DNA from: Sphagnum compactum
Taxonomy: Eukaryota > Bryophyta > Sphagnopsida > Sphagnales
Length of the DNA stretch: 64,000 nt
Direction: 5' to 3'
Assembly (NCBI GenBank): GCA_965153455.1
Contig: OZ234504.1
Coordinates: 558,001 to 622,000, forward strand
How positions within the stretch are numbered: the first letter of the stretch is position 1; every line of letters begins with the position of its first letter. The notes beneath the pieces were generated by a model that did no database searches, was not told the DNA's origin, and worked only from the letters and a program-made list of their open reading frames with translations. The position numbers and the translations under genes are program-made. This document shows, one piece after another, positions 63,056 through 64,000 of this stretch.

Positions 63056-64000
63056 TCAACCTTGAAGACCCACTGCAGCTGCGCACAACTCCAGTTTCTT
63101 TGTAGTGACTGGTTTGGTTAACATGTCAGCCGGATTCTTGCTCCCTGCAATCTTCACAAGCTTTAATACCCCATCCTCGATTAACGACCGAATGAAATGG
63201 TAACGCAGGTCTATGTGCTTGGTCCTAGAATGGAACGCCGAATTCTTTGCCAAGTGTATCACACTCTGACTATCACTGTGCAACACATTCATCTCTTGCT
63301 CAAATCCTAACTCTGTTAATAACCCCTGTAATCATATAAGCTCTTTGCTAGCTTCAGTCACAGCCACATATTCCGCTTCAGTTGTAGATATTGTCACTAT
63401 CTTCTGCAACTGAGAAACCCAACTAATAGCGGTACTCCCCAATGTGAACACATATCCTATGGTGCTCCTCCTATGATCAACCTCTCCAGCAAAATTTGAA
63501 TCCACATAACCTTCCAGCTTGAGCTCATCTTTTCTGAAGGTTAAACACTTCTCTGTTGTACCTCGCAGGTACCTTAGGATCCACTTCACTGCTTCCCAGT
63601 GTTGCTTGCCTGGATTAGACATGTATCTGCTCATAACTCCCACTGCATGGGAAATGTCTGGTCTCATGCAAACCGTGGCGTACATCAGGCTTCCAATGGT
63701 TGAGGCATATGGTACTCTAGCCATGAAGTCCTTCTCTTCGTTTGTCTCTGGACACTGTTCCTTGGACAATCTAAAGTGACTAGTTAAAGGTGTTCTGATT
63801 GGCTTTGCATCCCTCATGTTGAACCTCTGTAACACCTTACGAATGTACTCTGCTTGAGACAGCTGCAAAGTACCTCCCTGTTCGTCTCTGCTAATCCTCA
63901 TTCCAAGTATTTGCTTTGTTGCACCCAAATCCTTCATTTCGAATTCACTCGACAATTGCTTCTTCAAATTGTTAATCTCTTCCAGATTTGCACCAGCTAC
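63056..64000 (-). pseudogene. Copia polyprotein C-terminal part (reverse transcriptase end and RNase H), one nonsense codon
   Basis: On the minus strand the frame from the window edge down to 63056 covers the end of the Copia-type reverse transcriptase (KDLGATKQILGMRISRD) and the RNase H domain (YVDSNFAGEVDHRRST, STTEAEYVAV, HSDSQSVIHLAKN, RTKHIDLRYHFIR). It ends near ADMLTKPV. One TGA at 63332-63334 replaces the Trp that normally follows the KE-[LM]-I stretch. Otherwise the frame is open over 945 nt, so the insertion is recent. Polyprotein functions are reverse transcription and removal of the RNA strand in the virus-like particle. The upstream gag, protease and integrase lie outside. Confidence 0.88.

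Overview
The window is nuclear DNA of a land plant. It is strongly AT-rich, has GT-AG introns with T-rich acceptors, and holds plant-type receptor kinase exons, a CYP716-like cytochrome P450 and many plant transposon families. The species cannot be read from the sequence. The kinase and P450 styles and the low gene density would suit a non-flowering land plant such as a moss, fern or gymnosperm, but that is a guess.

Two things organise the window. The first is a decayed array of leucine-rich-repeat receptor-like kinase (LRR-RLK) genes, all on the plus strand. Copy 1 is two LRR exons (245-316, 1452-1519). Copy 2 is an almost complete ectodomain of eleven exons (20488-25315). Separate kinase pieces lie at 46488-47452 (last two exons only) and 47851-49714 (full kinase domain). 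Copy 3 is a promoter plus its first two exons (61812-62298). Each piece carries a different lesion: a 7-nt deletion (copy 1), loss of the signal-peptide exon and of a splice donor (copy 2), a 2-nt frameshift and a retrotransposon insertion (copy 3), and a premature stop (kinase copy). The second is one apparently intact gene, a six-exon CYP716-like P450 of about 502 residues on the minus strand (30493-34406), lying between the copy 2 ectodomain and the kinase exons.

Most of the rest is transposon material. There is a degenerate autonomous-type Helitron (about 2553-7370, minus), a hAT-like transposase relic (15286-16160, plus), a MULE/SWIM transposase relic (38100-41470, minus) split by a 1,184-bp CACTA element with 12-bp termini and an ATG target duplication (38869-40052), a 668-bp MITE with perfect 20-bp inverted termini (59683-60350), and the 3' end of a Copia retrotransposon (62540 to the window end) sitting in an intron of RLK copy 3. 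Several minisatellites are visible: about 273 bp (10669-11600), 70 bp (36460-36870), about 42 bp (43560-44520), 36 bp (53331-53470) and a CCTA-rich tract inside the CACTA element. Long AT-rich stretches hold no gene I can support.

No new multi-gene system is evident. The most useful points are the parallel decay of the RLK array, the intact P450 among it, the GC-rich promoter block shared by RLK copies 2 and 3, and the nested, boundary-resolved transposons.
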